The position numbers were made by a program, and so were the translations under genes. Source: Anoplopoma fimbria (lineage: Eukaryota > Chordata > Actinopteri > Perciformes > Anoplopomatidae). From it: a stretch of 64,000 bases of DNA. The notes under the pieces were generated by a model. It saw nothing but the letters and a program-made list of their open reading frames with translations, was not told where the DNA came from and did no database searches. Within the stretch, counting starts at the first letter, position 1, and each line of letters opens with the position of its first letter. The stretch spans positions 3,161,001 through 3,225,000 of the forward strand of contig NC_072458.1 of NCBI RefSeq assembly GCF_027596085.1, written 5' to 3'. Below, one piece after another: positions 1 to 10,090 of this stretch.

Positions 1-50
1 GTTCTTATTTTTAAGATCTTAAGTTGATGCCACCAAGGCTGCAATATCAT

Positions 51-473
51 CTATTATCTTTATTTAATGTTTTATTATCTTTATTTAATGTTTTATTCTC
101 TTTATTTAATGTTTTTTCATTCTCTTTATTTAATTTTTATTTTCTTTATTTAATTTTTTATTCTCTTTATTTATTTAATGTTTCATTTCTTTATTTAATG
201 TTTTATCATCTTTATTTAATTTTTCATTATCTTTATTTAATGTTTTATTCTCTTTATTTAATGTTTCATTTTCTTTATTTAATGTTTTATTTTCTTTATT
301 TAATGTTTCATTTTCTTTTTTATTTATTTTCTTTATTTAATGTTTTATTTTCTTTATTTAATGTTTCATTATCTTTATTTAATGTTTCATTTTCTTTATT
401 TAATGTTTTATTTTCTTTATTTAATGTTTTATTTTCTTTATTTAATGTTTCATTCTCTTTATTTAATGTTTCG
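51..473. repeat. 21-bp minisatellite, copy 1
   Basis: About 20 degenerate units of TTTATTTAATGTTTTATTCTC, with variants ending TTTC or CATTATC. Because 21 is divisible by 3, the plus strand stays open in more than one frame and encodes a heptad such as LFNVLFS. I treat these open frames as artefacts of the repeat. Confidence 0.9.
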
Positions 474-609
474 TGTTTGTCACAGTAGCGGTGCAGTGAC
501 GTAATGTCATGATGTTTTCACGGATGTTTCACTGGACGGCTCATCCTCCTGTATACCGGTGTGCCGGATTACCGGTGTTTTTCACGGTACCGGTACCGGT
601 GGACCGACC

Positions 610-652
610 GGCTCAACCTCCTATAGCTAGCATAGCTAGAGGAGGTTGAGCC
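610..652. repeat. 43-bp inverted repeat (hairpin), copy 1
   Basis: Arms GGCTCAACCTCCT and AGGAGGTTGAGCC flank a TAGCTAGC-rich centre. The stem has one internal mismatch. The same palindrome recurs in each macrosatellite unit. Confidence 0.9.
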
Positions 653-940
653 GCCCGGGAGCTACAGGAGACGTCCCGGTAGAATCCCGGTGACCGGGAA
701 ATAGGTTCCGGCGATCACCGCGCATTGCATGCCGGGTAGATTTAAAAAAAAAAAAAAAAAAATTATTATTTTTTTTTTTTTTAAATTCAATAACTTTATT
801 GAGACATTTGTTCATACATATAAAACACAATATATTTATATATATATATATATATATATATTTTATATATGTATATATTTAAATTTTCAAGTTCTTATTT
901 TTAAGATCTTAAGTTGATGCCACGAAGGCTGCAATATCAT

Positions 941-1432
941 CTATTATCTTTATTTAATGTTTTATTCTCTTTATTTATATTTTCTTTATTTAATGTTTTA
1001 ATATCTTTATTTAATGTTTTATTCTCTTTTTTATTCTCTTTATTTAATCTTTTATTCTCTTTATTTTCTTTATTTAATGTTTTATCATCTTTATTTAATT
1101 TTTCATTATCTTTATTTAATTTTTAAATATCTTTATTTAATGTTTTATTCTCTTTATTTAATGTTTTTCATTTTATTTAATTTTTTTATCTTTATTTAAT
1201 GTTTTATTAACTTTATTTAATGTTTTATTTTCTTTATTTAATGTTTTATTTTCTTTATTTAATGTTTCTTTATTTAATGTTTTATCTTTATTTAATGTTT
1301 TATTTCTTCATTTTATTTAATGTGTCATTATCTTTATTTAATGTTTCATTTTCTTTATTTAATGTTTTATTTTCTTTATTTAATGTTTTATTTTCTTTAT
1401 TTAATGTTTCATTTCTTTATTTAATGTTTCGT
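941..1432. repeat. 21-bp minisatellite, copy 2
   Basis: Same unit as copy 1 with more indels, for example units shortened to TTTATTTTC. It lies in the second macrosatellite unit. Confidence 0.88.
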
Positions 1433-1577
1433 GTTTGTCACAGTAGCGGTTCAGTGACGTAATGTCATGATGTTTTCACGGATGTTTCACTGGACGGCTC
1501 ATCCTCCTGTATACCGGTGTGCCGGATTACCGGTGTTTTTCACGGTACCGGTACCGGTGGACCGATGTTTTATTTTC

Positions 1578-1620
1578 GGCTCAACCTCCTATAGCTAGCA
1601 TAGCTAGAGGAGGTTGAGCC
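1578..1620. repeat. 43-bp inverted repeat (hairpin), copy 2
   Basis: Identical to the copy 1 hairpin. Its left flank carries a short insertion that looks like minisatellite sequence (ATGTTTTATTTTC). Confidence 0.9.
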
Positions 1621-1712
1621 GCCCGGGAGCTACAGGAGACGTCCCGGTAGAATCCCGGTGACCGGGAAATAGGTTCCGGCGATCACCGCGCATTGCATGC
1701 CGGGTAGATTTG

Positions 1713-1748
<36 letters not shown>

Positions 1749-1804
1749 TTTTTTTTTAAATTCAATAACTTTATTGAGACATTTGTTCATACATATAAAA
1801 CACA

Positions 1805-1847
<43 letters not shown>

Positions 1848-1909
1848 TTAAATTTTCAAGTTCTTATTTTTAAGATCTTAAGTTGATGCCACGAAGGCTG
1901 CAATATCAT

Positions 1910-2483
1910 CTATTATCTTTATTTAATGTTTTATTCTCTTTATTTAATGTTTTATTTTCTTTATTTAATGTTTTAATATCTTTATTTAATGTTTTATTCT
2001 CTTTATTTAATTTTTTTCATTCTCTTTATTTAATGTTTTATTCTCTTTATTTAATGTTTTATTCTCTTTATTTAATTAATGTTTCATTCTCTTTATTTAA
2101 TGTTTCATTCTCTTTATTTAATGTTTTATCATCTTTATTTAATGTTTTTTTCATTATCTTTATTTAATGTTTTATTAACTTTATTTAATGTTTCATTATC
2201 TTTATTTAATGTTTTAGTTTCTTTATTTAATGTTTTATTCTCTTTATTTAATGTTTTATTTTCTTTATTTAATGTTTTATTCTCTTCATTTAATGTTTTA
2301 TTTTCTTTATTTAATGTTTTATTTTCTTTATTTTATGTTTCATTATCTTTATTTAATGTTTTATTCTCTTTATTTAATGTTTTATTCTCTTTATTTAATG
2401 TTTTTTTTCTTTATTTAATGTTTTATTTTCTTTATTTAATGTTTCATTCTCTTTATTTAATGTTTTATTCTCTTTATTTAATG
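1910..2483. repeat. 21-bp minisatellite, copy 3
   Basis: The longest and most regular of the three minisatellite arrays, roughly 27 units. It ends abruptly at ATGGTCGCAGTCGCGG, where the GC-rich cassette begins. Confidence 0.9.
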
Positions 2484-2613
2484 GTCGCAGTCGCGGTGCA
2501 GTGACGTTATGTCATGATGTTTTCACGGATGTTTATCTGGACGGCTCATCCTCCTGTATACCGGTGTGCCGGTGTACCGGTGTTTTCACGGTACCGGTAC
2601 CGGTGGACCGGCC

Positions 2614-2656
2614 GACTCAACCTCCTCTAGCTAGCAGAGCTAGAGGAGGTTGAGCC
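2614..2656. repeat. 43-bp inverted repeat (hairpin), copy 3
   Basis: Arms CTCAACCTCCTCTAGCT and AGCTAGAGGAGGTTGAG pair perfectly over 17 bp around a 5-nt loop. The internal mismatch seen in copies 1 and 2 is absent. A mismatch is present near the outer end instead (GACTC versus GAGCC). Confidence 0.9.
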
Positions 2657-2779
2657 GTCCGGGAGCTAGAGGAGCCGTCCCGGTAGAATCCCGGTGACCG
2701 GAGCACCCGGATGGAAATAGGTTCGTTCACCGGCGATCACCGCGCATTGCATGCCGGGTAGATTATTATTTTTTTTTTT

Positions 2780-3214
2780 TAATTCAATAACTTTATTGAG
2801 ACATTTGTTCATACATATAAAACACATTCTCTCGCAGCTGCTCTATTCCCATGTTCTCCTGCGTGACTGACAGCCTTGAGTTTGAAGTCCGTGTCGTAAG
2901 CGTGTCTCTTGACAGGAGCCATGTTGGGTCCTTATACACACACACTGTAATATGATGGTGAAGCACAGTATGTATTACTCCGCGACGCTCCTGACTACGG
3001 TGGCCGTGATGCTGCTGCGGTGCGGCTTTGTAGTTTACTAAGTCTACTAAAACATGTTGACAGAGCGCCGTGTACCACACAAAACCGCTTCGAGGTCAGT
3101 AAGCACAACCAGAATTAATCCATATATAAAGCGCTCCGGATTATAAGGCGCACTGTCGTTTTTTGAGAAAATTAAAGGCTTTTAAGTGCGCCTTATAGTG
3201 CGGAAAATACGGTA
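2780..3214 (-). mobile_element. pogo/Tigger-like DNA transposon remnant
   Basis: Read on the minus strand, the element starts near 3214 with ACCGTATTTTCCGCACTATA. A subterminal inverted repeat follows (GTGCGCCTTATA at 3186-3197 against TATAAGGCGCAC at 3142-3153). An ORF starts at 2922 and reads MAPVKRHAYDTDFKLKAV then GNRAAARE before it breaks. This resembles the Brinker-type DNA-binding head of POGK/pogo-like transposases. After about 35 codons the sequence jumps to a 3' end with AATAAAG and an A-rich tract, so most of the transposase is deleted. The 3' tail is also present in the two upstream macrosatellite units (about 783-835 and 1757-1806). The family name is from memory. Confidence 0.6.
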
Positions 3215-4421
3215 CCTAAACCAAAACGTACGAAACTCTGTCAGCCTTTATCATCGCATCTTTTTTTTTTTTTTTGCAAATGCATAGTAAGTAAGTAAGT
3301 AAGAATTTAAAGTTCACAGTATTCCTTTATACCGACAGAAGTCAGAGTCTATATTTCTGCAGATTGTTTAGTACACTTTCCTTTCTGTGGTTCCTCTAGG
3401 AAGTCATTTTTTTAATTTTATTTTGTTAGCCAGCTAATTGCCATAAAACAACAGTCTTGCATGTTGCTAAAATGACGCAGTGGAAAGGAAAAATTCATTA
3501 ATTTTGGCGCAAATTTGGGAAGGTCTAGTTTTGGTCGGCTCCGCGTCTTGTATGAGACGCAAGGAGACATCAAACAAATGTGATGACGAAATAATTATTT
3601 TTTCACTAATTAGAAGTTTTTTTTTTGGTTTACAAAAACCAATGATTGTGTAGATGAAAGAGTCAAGCATTTTACAAGGAGCATATTCAAGTTCAAGCAT
3701 ATTCATAACTTTAGAAAAAGAAAAGCAAGCAGTTTTCAAACATTCAAAAATGTATATGAACCCTGTTATTAAAAATAACAAAAACATCTTAAAACTGTTT
3801 GTTTGAGCAGGTATACTTGAAGATTGTTCATGCAGCTTTAAACTCAAACACTCAAAAAGGTTCCTCTGATCTGCATCCATTGTCCCCCTTTCAACCACAG
3901 TTTAACATTCAAGATGATCTGATAAGGCAATATGGGCAACTTCCAGTTAATTAGTTCTACTTAATCAGTTGTTGCATACATTTTTCATAATGTCTCAAAT
4001 TTAAAAAAGGAAATCCTTTAAAATTGGATAAAAAATACATTAAATTATTTATTTATTTATTTTCTGTGTTTCTCATTGTTGAGTTTTGTGTATTTTTTGA
4101 GCCCATGTAGGGAAGGGTATTGTCAACTAGCTTAGGCTATAATTGCAATGTATGTGGCATTGGTTCCTGCTATTCACAATATCTAAAAATAAACAACCAC
4201 TCATTGACTAGAAAACATAGAAACCAAAGTAAACATGTGGTCTTTCCTGAACATCGACACACAGGTTATAAGTAGTATTAGATTATAGTTTTACAATTTA
4301 CTTACTTTTTTTGCAATGGAGTTTTAATGAACTTACTGTTAATTGCTTTGGACATAACAGTCTGCCAGAGACCAATCAAAGCCTACGGCTGTGAGAAACG
4401 GGTGCTAGTGCGTATACTCAC
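3215..4421. other. non-coding stretch inside the CDCA7-family gene
   Basis: AT-rich sequence between the transposon remnant and exon 5. I looked for the arginine-rich and cysteine-rich 3' exons expected of the CDCA7 family and found none. Open frames here have no recognisable protein character. Confidence 0.6.
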
Positions 4422-4484
4422 TGGAGGAGTGGAGGGCAGAGTCAAGTCAGCCATGGTGCTCAGATCAGCAAACAGCTTAGCCAG
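4422..4484 (-). CDS. cdca7l: cdca7l exon 5 (LAKLFADL)
   Basis: Twenty-one codons, LAKLFADLSTMADLTLPSTP and one more Pro, completing the NKAM-LAKL motif across the splice. Donor GTGAGT in phase 0 requires at least one further exon, which is not found between here and base 1. Confidence 0.85.
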
Positions 4485-7339
4485 CTGAAAGACCACAGCA
4501 GAGAAGAGTGAAGGACATGAAACAAAGGAGAGATGGATATCATTTTAGTACACAGATCACACAGTTTGTCAGAATATGGACAAAAAACTGTTAAGGCTCA
4601 ATACCATGGCCTTGTTTTCCTGGATGTTCTTGTCTCGTTTCCGTAGGCTCTGAGACAGGACCCCCTCTTTGTCGTCTTCCTCTTCCTCCTCCTCCTCCTC
4701 CTCCTCTTTTTCCTCCTGTTTCTGCTGCTGCTGCTGCTTCATCCTTTGCCGTCCGCTGGCTCTCTGTGAAGGAGGAGTTTCTTTGACTGGCTTTTTGACA
4801 GTTTTCTCTTTCAGTTCCTGTTTGGGGGTAGACAGTCTTTTGACGGGAAACCTGATGAACAAGATTAAAATAAGAATCACCAACGTTATCATAAAACAGG
4901 TCTGTGTTTCTGACATGGTCCCTTGTATAGCTGGAAAATAGGATGGAATACAGTGGAAACAGCAATAAGATGAATCTATGCCCAATTAACTTTGTTTTTG
5001 GTCAAATCATAATTATTAGTGCCTTTATATTTCTGCCTGATCAGGAGTTGAGCCATCAAATGTGACACAAATAATTAGCCTCATGAGTAGTTACAGCGGT
5101 ATCCGCAATAAGAGGCTTTGTTTACCCATCAACTTTGCCTGTTCAAGGCCAAAAACTGTTTACAAGAAGAGGACATTGTCGTTGTGATGTCACACATTGG
5201 TTTGAGGACTGCCGTTTTGAAGCCTCGAGTTCAGCAATTTGGCCATCGCCATTGGAGTTTTTAGCAACCAGTGAACAGAAGTGACAATATTTGGACTGCG
5301 GAAGAGTGACGCCGTGGTAGAGATGTAAACGGCTCTGGTCGGGACCTGTCAATCACAGGTAGCCACGCCCTTTAATGCATACCCTGAGCTATAATCTGTT
5401 TGACTCTAAATGGGACCTTATTTTACAAAATGAACATCATGCTGTATTGAAGAAAAATTGAAACTGGTGACTGAGACCATTAAATCATGTTTACAATGTT
5501 TACTGAGGTAACAAATCAAGTGAGAAGTAGGATACATTTCTTCAAGAGGAGTCTCCCCCTGGTGGCCAGTAGAGATTATGCAAGTTTAAGGCACTTCTGC
5601 ATTGTCCTTAATTTTCAGAACTGGAGGTTGCCTTCTGTTCAAGACACATCATGAAGGTTTACGTTGCAGTTAAAGGCTTTATAGCCTAAACACATTAGAT
5701 TATTTGTGTATGCTAGCTGCCCTTAAGGATATTATACATAAACAGAGCAGACTTCAACACATGGATGTAGGTGTTCCAACACACTGATGATACAGTGATT
5801 ATCTGCACGTAAAAAAAAGGTGAAAAAACTATCCACACACATGCATGCACACACACACACACCTCATGGCAACTAAAAGACTATTCCTCTTTGGTGGGCG
5901 GGCATCGTCGCCATCAGAGTAGAAGCCTGTGTCATCGTCGCTGTCCTCCTCTGAATCCACCAGCTGGAGAAAACCAGAGAGAATAAAAAGCATATATTCC
6001 GGAGCTTGTTTAACTGCGTTATATATTGCACACCTGTTCATTAAATAATACAGCCAACAATAATATTTTCATACCTTGGTCTTTAGCCGTTTGTTAAAAG
6101 ATCCCCTGTCTTCTTCTTCTTCCTCCTCATCCTCACTGAAACCTTCAAACTCCTCCTCACTGTCCGACTGGCTGAACAGACGAGCCAGCTCAGCAGTGAT
6201 GAACTTGGATTTGAAACACTGAGCCTGTTGGCAGACATATTAAGAATCATATTAAACTAGGTTTGGTGGAATAGATGAAGGGGTGTTTATTTTTTGTGAG
6301 TGGGTCCCCGTTTAGTTTCTCTCAGGTGACACGTGCACTGGTGTCATGCACTCAGGTGACACGCTTCAATGCACCAGCAAAAGACAAGAGAGATGACTGA
6401 GAGCTAAAACACATGGAGTCTTGCCACAGTTTTGGTGTCTTTTTTCAGTGAGCAACACTTTACATCTGCAATTACCAAACTTAACCCAAAGATGTCCTCA
6501 ACACTGCAGGCTTGTGCAACTTCTCAGCCGGGATATTTAAGACCCATGACAATGTGGAGTAAGAAAGGAACAGACCTTGTGCTTTGTTGACATTGGCTTT
6601 ACTTCCTCATTGTTTAAGGCCCCAAAGACCACAATGCTGTGTGTGCAATAAATACAAATAATGAAAAATACTGTAACCATTTGCCTTTTTTTTTTTTTCT
6701 CCCTTTCATTCTGACGTAATTAAATCAAATATGTAGAAGGGCTTTGAAGTGGTAACCCATCCACGATTTGGGGCATATTTAATGAAGGTAAATAGATCAC
6801 ATCACATAGTTATTTTACAAAATAAGGAAATATTTTGTGTTTATGTTATATGGACAATGCATGAATATATAAATATCTAATTGGGATACAGGCATCATGA
6901 ACATGTCAATAGTTTAAAATCATCTTTATAAGAGACTAAGAGATATCTGCAGGACCATTCCCTCCAGACCCAGGGGTGTTGACCTCTGACCTCCCAAGAG
7001 GAGGGCCACACAGATTGGACCCACCTACCCAGCCCCTTGAGCAAACACTGAACAGTCACTCTTTTCCTTTTGAGCATCAGCTTACAGTTCAGGCATTTGG
7101 CCCAAAAGGAAACAGATCACCTGAACATTGATGTGAAGCAGCTCACATGTAAGCCACATGGTCGAACCAGGTCAAAACAAAGACTACAAAGACACGAATG
7201 CATGAATGGAGGAGAGTCAGGCCGAGCAAGCCAGCAGCTTGTGTTCATTTTAACTCATTGTTACTCAACACAAACATCAACATGGTGGTGCTATATCTAA
7301 ACGTACTGCTCCGCCGCTTACCTTTGGTGTGAGGGTCAT
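4422..7339 (-). CDS. cdca7l: CDCA7-family protein (probably cdca7l), 5' part of gene, partial
   Basis: Five minus-strand exons (7322-7339, 6075-6224, 5863-5963, 4605-4851, 4422-4484) join in one frame of 579 nt (193 codons) with GT-AG introns. Family signatures in order: SKFITAELARLF with an acidic EEEFEGFSEDE block, LVAMRFPVKRL, then NIQENKAMLAKLFADL, which matches the NKAMLAKL motif of CDCA7/CDCA7L. An acidic poly-Glu run and a Gln run lie between the last two. CDCA7 proteins are nuclear, E2F/Myc-linked chromatin factors; their C-terminal CXXC-type zinc-finger region would be encoded by later exons, which are absent here. The choice of cdca7l over cdca7 rests on SKF-T-EL similarity and on adjacency to rapgef5, so it is a probable call. 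The predicted N-terminus MTLTPK is short compared with human CDCA7L. Confidence 0.8.
4605..4851 (-). CDS. cdca7l: cdca7l exon 4 (FPVKRL, poly-Q, poly-E)
   Basis: Opens with FPVKRLSTPKQELKEK. A basic stretch follows, then five consecutive Gln codons, then a run of about ten Glu codons (GAG/GAA), and the exon ends at NIQENKAM. The Glu run is a trinucleotide repeat and may vary in length between individuals. Donor GTATTG, phase 0. Confidence 0.85.
4677..4712. repeat. trinucleotide TCC/TTC run coding for poly-Glu
   Basis: Plus-strand TCCTCC units that read as Glu codons on the minus strand within cdca7l exon 4. Confidence 0.85.
5115..5670. repeat. dispersed percomorph repeat in cdca7l intron 3
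   Basis: About 550 bp that I recognise from other percomorph genomic sequence. Landmarks are GGCCAAAAACTGTTTAC near 5140, GGACTGCCGTTTTGAAGCC near 5207, AGGTAGCCACGCCCTTTAAT near 5357 and CCCCCTGGTGGCC near 5557. I cannot assign it to a transposon class. Confidence 0.6.
5863..5963 (-). CDS. cdca7l: cdca7l exon 3
   Basis: Encodes LVDSEEDSDDDTGFYSDGDD and then NSLLVAM. It ends with the first two bases of an Arg codon. The intron that follows begins with a UG repeat containing GCATGCATG, so the donor is GTGTGTG, an unusual sequence. Confidence 0.85.
6075..6224 (-). CDS. cdca7l: cdca7l exon 2 (acidic EEEFEGFSEDE block)
   Basis: Fifty codons, phase 0 to phase 0, acceptor CCAACAG and donor GTATGA. 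Encodes SKFITAELARLF, then an acidic stretch and KRLKTK. It resembles the SDSE..FxGF segment of CDCA7 proteins. Confidence 0.85.
6225..7321. other. cdca7l intron 1, nothing further recognised
   Basis: Intron of about 1.1 kb between the short first coding exon and exon 2. No coding exon or recognised repeat is visible. Confidence 0.5.
7322..7339 (-). CDS. cdca7l: cdca7l coding exon 1 (MTLTPK)
   Basis: ATG at 7339 followed by six codons and a GTAAGC donor at 7321. It ends in phase 0, matching exon 2. About 150 bp upstream are GC-moderate and plausible 5'UTR. The start is inferred from the splice fit, not from homology. Confidence 0.6.
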
Positions 7340-7665
7340 TTTTTTATCACCGTTTATCGGCAAATTTACTTTCAAGAGAAACTTTTGTCTTGTAGCAGGA
7401 AAGCCAACGAGTAGCGGTGGGTTTAAAACTGAACCACTAGAGAAGCCCGGCCATTGCAAAAGTAGGGGTTTAGATTGTGTTGGGCTTATACATTAGTTAG
7501 TAGTTAAGTCAAACACTTGTACTTTCGAGACTCCATCAACAAGAACATTACATTAAAAAGCCCCCGATGCCATATGTTTTTCAATAAAGAGGTTTCTACA
7601 CATGATTTGAAATACTCTGTCTTCGCAGTCCACCCCCACAAACTGATAATGGTGCAGTCCATCCG

Positions 7666-7675
7666 TTCGCGCGAA
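7666..7675. promoter_or_regulatory. E2F-like palindrome upstream of cdca7l
   Basis: TTCGCGCGAA, flanked so that the minus strand reads TTTTCGCGC, fits the E2F consensus TTTSSCGC. It lies about 330 bp upstream of the predicted cdca7l ATG. CDCA7-family genes are known E2F/Myc-regulated cell-cycle genes, which makes the site plausible. Confidence 0.5.
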
Positions 7676-7699
7676 AACGGCTAATGGGCGTGGTTATCT

Positions 7700-10000
7700 G
7701 TGAGAACCTGATGAGGGTCTGCCTACCACAGGGAAGGCCTAGTAATGGGTGTATGGTTTATAGGAAACTACAGTGAATTGTGCACTTGGGTCTGTTGGTT
7801 TCATTGTGCCTGCCCTTGAATCATAGACACAAATGCTTTTGTATTATTAACAGGCTCCCTGAGATCTTGTACCTAAATATATGTATCAAATAAACAGACT
7901 TTTAGCAGTGGTTAAATCTAACTATGTGTGTAAGTTGAATCTTGAGGGAGGCTAATTGTACTTTTTTGTACTTTATTTAAATTTATGCTCTTATTATTTA
8001 CACAATTTCCGATGCAAATACATTCTTCTTTTTACTCCATTGCGTTCATGTATAGTTTACAATTATAAGTTACTTTGCAGGTAAAGATTTTACATCAGTT
8101 TCTAAAAAAACGATGTGTTGTGATCTACCTAGTATTTAGTAAGAGCTTCAATTAGCAATTATTTTCATGGTCAATTGCTCTGACAATGATTTTATTAACA
8201 GGTAGTATAGTCTGTGAAATGTAAAAAAAAAAATGCATATCACAGTTTATCAGAGCCCATGGCTGATTACACAATAATGCATCAGCAACATGATGTAATT
8301 ACACATAACATAAAATAACAGTTAACACTGATCGTTATTCTGCTGCTTGATTAATACTTTTACTTTTGATACTTCAAAGACATTTTGCTGATGATACAAA
8401 CATTCTTGTACTTATTTAATTGTATTGGAGTATTTGCACATTGTAGTAGGCCTATCACTACTTTTTTAGTAAAAGATCACAATACTTTTTCCTCAACTGA
8501 CTTTCGAGCATTGCCTAATCTTTTGAGAGGAATTTCTGCTGGTGAAATTTAAAACATTAGTTCTTGATAGTGTCCGGGCCAATGCTTATTATCAATTTCC
8601 TAATCATTTTCCTAAAGTTTCCTGGAACTTGGGTGCCATATTTTGTATTGGCCAGGCTCAGTAACTTCCAGGAGTCTCCACCAGTTGCCTGGCAACTTCA
8701 CGGAGCAAGATTTACTTCAGCTCATTTTTTGTATGGAACATTATATTTAACAAATTTGATAATAAGTGAGCTTCAGAGGTATAGGCCTATTTTGTTTTTG
8801 TTGGACAGAGCCAGGCTAGCTGTTCCCCTATTCCCAGTCTTTAGGCTAAGCTCAGAAAGAACACTGCTGGCTGTAGCCTATAGGCCAACATATTTAGGAT
8901 TTAATAATTCCCCTGCACAATTGTACTCCTAGCAGTGTGCAGAGGCCATTGAGAGCATTTCCTTCAATTTGGAAAATAAAAATAAAGCCTATATATCTTA
9001 AACCAGAGGAAGGGAGCCTTAGGCTATGACCTGAGTACTTTTAAAAAGCATGGCAATGATCAAAATACTTACTGTCTATTGCCTTAATTTCCAAGGGCAC
9101 TCTGCCAGATTGACAATTACAAACCACCTGCATCACCGCCTATGTATTCTGTTTGTCTCGAGTCCTTCATTACTACATTCATTACTGTTGTTAAGTTGTC
9201 AGAAGCCTGCTGGGTAAAACATACGTCAGGATGACTGCAAAATAATAGGGGGTGGCAGCGTCAGGAAACTATATTGCTACACCCCGGGTCTAAACCACCG
9301 CTGACCAGACCTCCCCTCCACACACACACACACACACACACAAAGCACACAAAGCACATGGCAGGGAGTGCTTACCTCTTGTTGTCACAGTTCATGCCAG
9401 CTGCAATCAGCAGAGATGAGACAGAGGCAGATGTTTACACATTGCAAAGCTGTTCTGCCTTTCCTCCCACTGCAACTACAAACTCTTTAGCTTAAAGTCC
9501 ACAATTAGTCTTTCAAATCGAAATGACCTCCTCTCCATCTCTTCCTCATCCTTCTCTCATTTCCTCTCGCTGCTCCCCTCTTGTTTTATCCTTCACTCAC
9601 AATAACAGTCCTTCTGTTTTGGTGAATTTCAGGGATATAAAATTTAAACATTTGTGATCAGTTTGCAGTATTCAACAGTAAAGGGAAGGATTATGTGCAC
9701 TTTGGTTCCATCGAGTAAATTCTTGATAACCCTTCAATTAAATGAAACCAAAAAGGTTTACCTAAGTAAACGATTCCCGACCAGGCCGCACATTTTGATG
9801 TATTTTGACGCTGCGGCGCAAGTTACGCAGCAAACTTTTGTACGGAAGAAGGAGAATAAGAAGAATATTAAGCCTTCAGTGGGACAATATTTAAAAGGTG
9901 TACAAATATTTGAGTGTTTACTGCTCCCGTCCTTCCTGTTGCCTCTGTTACACTATACATTTTATATTAGCTTCATGCTGCTCTCACTCACAACAGATGT
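7700..10000. other. intergenic region between cdca7l and the lectin cluster
   Basis: AT-rich sequence without recognisable exons. It holds a short CA run near 9319-9342 and a dispersed repeat at about 8560-8940. Confidence 0.5.
8560..8940. repeat. likely dispersed teleost repeat
   Basis: The segment GGACAGAGCCAGGCTAGCTG near 8804, followed by CCCAGTCTTTAGGCTAAGC, matches a repeat I recall as frequent in percomorph genomes. Its boundaries and class are uncertain. Confidence 0.4.
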
Positions 10001-10007
10001 GTTTTAT

Positions 10008-10090
10008 TAGTGAGTGTGTAGAAAATGTTGAGTTTTGTCTAAATAATTAGATATTCACATACTGTAGTGTTCTTGTGATTGCAACAGCTG
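10008..10090. repeat. local duplication block E, first copy
   Basis: Shares GTGAGTGTG, AATGTTGAGTT, AATTAGATAT and CTTGTGATTGCAACAGC, in that order, with 18462-18546. The two copies have diverged. Confidence 0.6.

Larger units (their letters stand above)
1..2827. repeat. macrosatellite: three tandem ~0.9 kb composite units
   Basis: Three consecutive copies start with the same leader (GTTCTTATTTTTAAGATC) at 1, 891 and 1860. Each then runs through an AT-rich 21-bp minisatellite, a GC-rich ACCGGT-rich cassette with a hairpin, a poly(A) tract and a short transposon-derived segment (TTCAATAACTTTATTGAGAC). Spacing is 890 bp between copies 1 and 2 and 969 bp between copies 2 and 3. The first copy begins at base 1, so the array probably continues left of the window. 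It appears to lie in an intron of the CDCA7-family gene. Confidence 0.9.

Noticed and set aside
24..488. 154-codon open frame, and similar frames at 914-1462 and 1883-2504
   Set aside because: They are translations of the 21-bp minisatellite and have no start context or conserved sequence.
3467..3898. 143-codon minus-strand open frame in the cdca7l non-coding stretch
   Set aside because: No domain, no conserved motif and unusual composition; it does not match missing CDCA7 exons.
9386..9405. Minus-strand ATG with MNCDNK and a GTAAGC donor, a possible upstream first exon of cdca7l
   Set aside because: It ends in phase 2 while exon 2 needs phase 0; the exon at 7322-7339 fits better.
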